This document shows, piece by piece, positions 6,601-7,179 of a DNA stretch of 7,179 nt; the stretch's first letter is position 1; every line of letters starts with the position of its first letter. This DNA is from Comamonadaceae bacterium (GTDB taxonomy: Bacteria > Pseudomonadota > Gammaproteobacteria > Burkholderiales > Burkholderiaceae_C), in contig CANJXV010000129.1 in assembly GCA_947478935.1 (NCBI GenBank), positions 1 to 7,179 on the forward strand, given 5' to 3'. The position numbers and the translations under genes are program-made. The notes beneath the pieces are model-generated. The model made no database searches and was not told where the DNA came from. It was given only the letters and a program-made list of their open reading frames with translations.

Positions 6601-7179
6601 GATTGCGTGAAATTGTGGCAGGTAAAAACAGATGAATTTAACAGCCTTGCACTCAAGGGGTGAGGCTTTGAGTAGGGGCACATACTGATCGGTTGGCTCA
6701 ACTGCCAATTTTCCGCCGTATGTGGAATAAGTTCTGCTGACAATAGAAGATTGGAAACTAACCCAACTTTTATAAGCTTGGGTGTGCTTAAAAAAAATCG
6801 GCCAATTACTGAATGCCAAATGCCTAAGCATTTGCTTGTTTTGCAATTTAAGCGGCAGATTACGCCAAACTTGGCGGGCACCATCAGATAGATATTTACG
6901 GGCCGTTGCATTCGGTCTTGATAGCAAGTTACGACGTAAGTAGCGTAACGGTTTAGTAAGCAACCAGGATTTGGATTTTAAGATTTCGTTTATGTACCTA
7001 TCCCGCTCACTGACGGCTTGGCACAGGCTGACGAGCTGGCCGTCGCGCTCTGCAACCGTTTGATTGAGGCTGACGAGCTGACCGTCGCGCTCTGCAACCG
7101 TTTGATTGAGACTGACGAGCTGGCCGTCGCGCTCAGCAACCGTTTGATTGAGGCTGACGAGCTGGCCGTCGCGCTCTGC
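3643..7179 (-). CDS. Large multidomain glycosyltransferase: coiled coil - WbsX/GH99-like - GT4 - GT2 (5' end outside window)
   Basis: 1178 residues are visible, and the frame is open to the right edge, so the protein is longer. Numbering from the edge: residues 1-56 are four AERDGQLVSLNQTV-type units forming a coiled coil, then SERDRYINEILKSKSW and LTKPLRYLRR, the linker usual after such coils. Residues about 179-522 are a WbsX (glycan-synthesis, GH99-like) domain from FICFYLPQFHAIPENNEWWG to WNEWAEGAHLEPDARYGYAW; its E499 and E502 have the E-x-x-E spacing of the GH99 catalytic glutamates. Residues about 535-872 are a GT4 (GT-B fold) transferase with HGAQ near the start, NIGFLDHRKGPDLF, and EDPFPNVVLE as the E-x7-E donor motif. 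Residues about 888-1150 are a GT2 (GT-A fold) transferase starting VSVIVPNYNYAQLIENRIDS, with LDDAS and AEADD as nucleotide/metal-binding sites. No transmembrane segment is evident, so it is probably cytoplasmic or membrane-associated and adds several sugars to one glycan. A TTG at 6963 is in frame but is leucine inside the SWLLTKP linker, not a start. No frameshift or stop interrupts it. Donors and linkages are unknown. Confidence 0.9.
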   Translation of the reverse strand, partial: AERDGQLVSLNQTVAERDGQLVSLNQTVAERDGQLVSLNQTVAERDGQLVSLCQAVSERDRYINEILKSKSWLLTKPLRYLRRNLLSRPNATARKYLSDGARQVWRNLPLKLQNKQMLRHLAFSNWPIFFKHTQAYKSWVSFQSSIVSRTYSTYGGKLAVEPTDQYVPLLKASPLECKAVKFICFYLPQFHAIPENNEWWGEGFTEWVNVQPAQPQFMEHYQPHVPGELGYYNLLDPAIQRRQVELAKLYGVEGFCFYFYWFGGKRLLEAPIQNYLNDKNLDLPFCLCWANENWSRRWDGLDKEILVAQRHSAEDDLLFIEHVAHYMRDPRYIRIDGKPLLLVYRPSLLPSALKTATRWREWCLANGIGEIFLAYTQSFEIADPAEYGFDAAIEFPPNNSAPPDVTNSVSPLTKDFGGIVYDWRVFVDRSENYKKQTYTLFRSVCPSWDNTARRKNGGTVFLNSSPALFQRWLENAIRDTQANHSNPEERLIFVNAWNEWAEGAHLEPDARYGYAWLQAIRNALEVQNTLAQRQILIVTHDCHPHGAQFLVLEMTRQLVRNGYQPAIVALDGGKLQAEFAQLGPMLVLNSSGAAALDTFLHKVRNRGCVDAITSTVVSGSILPTLKKQGFRILSLIHELPGVIRAMKQEKNAMCIAELADKVVFPADLVRDQYETIAPVSAEKAVVRAQGLLRKNPYLGRNQEAHRAVCQRHGLSDDTRIVLNIGFLDHRKGPDLFVEIAACICEHSKDTVFIWVGHADPEMEKKVRSQIESLGLQKQVLLAGFNAEPFDYYAAASVYALTSREDPFPNVVLESISAGVPVVAFEGTTGAAEFIVQQGGLLARYLDVKDFAANLEELLNRKRKLQSPPDLSLQRYILDLLHHLNGLLRVSVIVPNYNYAQLIENRIDSIRAQAYPIYELIILDDASIDDSVACIEGYLRKTQLDAQLHVNDANSGSVFRQWVKGAHLATGDLVWIAEADDIADSDFLATLVPAFTHENVVLAFCQSRQIDENGYVIADDYLAYTADISERWRNDHFGEGLDTIRAYFSIKNVIPNVSAVLFNRQALLKALEEVGDELFDYRVAGDWLVYLHVLVQGRLYFKAKSINSHRRHSQSVTTFTAPENHLAEVADLQSIAQRIAQPEANVLVQSREYLKWLREHFKLDNFPIDRRSDATNHTP
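3670..3675 (-). promoter_or_regulatory. Ribosome binding site of the epimerase gene
   Basis: AGGAGG lies four bases before the ATG at 3665, inside the last codons of the upstream glycosyltransferase gene. It is the strongest Shine-Dalgarno match in the window and decides the epimerase start against the long upstream in-frame extension. Its presence suggests the epimerase is initiated efficiently in its own right and not only by coupling. Confidence 0.8.
7012..7179 (-). repeat. In-frame tandem 42-bp repeats encoding a 14-residue coiled-coil unit
   Basis: Four consecutive 42-base units, at 7138-7179, 7096-7137, 7054-7095 and 7012-7053, each encode AERDGQLVSLNQTV or a close variant. The first three differ only by silent changes (GCA/GCT, AGC/AGT, GGC/GGT). 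The fourth reads AERDGQLVSLCQAV, and a degenerate fifth (SERDRYINEIL) follows. Fourteen residues equal two heptads with regularly placed V and L, as in a coiled coil. The array continues off the right edge, so the copy number is unknown. Because the unit is a multiple of three, copies can be gained or lost without breaking the frame. Confidence 0.95.

Noticed and set aside
6961..6963. TTG as the start codon of the large glycosyltransferase
   Set aside because: The frame is open upstream to the window edge and encodes the coiled-coil repeats and the SKSWLLTKPLR linker, so this TTG is an internal leucine.
7012..7179. CRISPR array or other non-coding repeat
   Set aside because: The units are directly adjacent without spacers, are multiples of three and translate to a regular coiled-coil peptide in the frame of the large transferase.

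Overview
The window is a stretch of a surface-polysaccharide (O-antigen, capsule or exopolysaccharide) gene cluster. Every gene I can support lies on the minus strand, so transcription runs from position 7179 towards position 1. Moderate GC, an IS3-type transposase start, and long glycosyltransferases carrying an AERDGQ-type coiled coil and a WbsX domain all suggest a Proteobacterium, probably gamma or beta. The sequence alone does not fix the genus.

Layout in transcription order: (1) 7179-3643, a very large glycosyltransferase whose 5' end lies outside the window. It has N-terminal 14-residue coiled-coil repeats, then a WbsX/GH99-like domain, a GT4 domain and a GT2 domain. (2) 3665-2736, an NAD-dependent sugar epimerase/dehydratase of the extended SDR (GalE-like) type. 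(3) 2731-1859, a class I SAM-dependent methyltransferase. (4) 1862-1323, a small membrane-anchored or exported protein with an NPCBM-like beta-sandwich. (5) 1323-193, an integral-membrane acyltransferase of the AT3/OafA family. (6) 73-1, the first 24 codons of an IS3-family transposase OrfA that runs off the left edge.

Genes 1 to 5 are packed without gaps: a 23-bp overlap, a 4-bp spacer, an ATGA overlap and a TAATG junction. They are almost certainly one transcriptional unit with translational coupling. The combined picture is supply of a nucleotide sugar (epimerase), assembly of several linkages by one multi-domain transferase, and decoration of the glycan by methylation and O-acylation. The small NPCBM-like protein is the least understood member. 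The left edge marks a boundary where a mobile element sits directly behind the last gene of the cluster.

The most interesting points are the nearly identical in-frame 42-bp repeats encoding the coiled coil of the large transferase, its three-catalytic-domain fusion, and the coupled NPCBM-like protein. I see no evidence of a wholly new system, CRISPR array, RNA gene or defence island.
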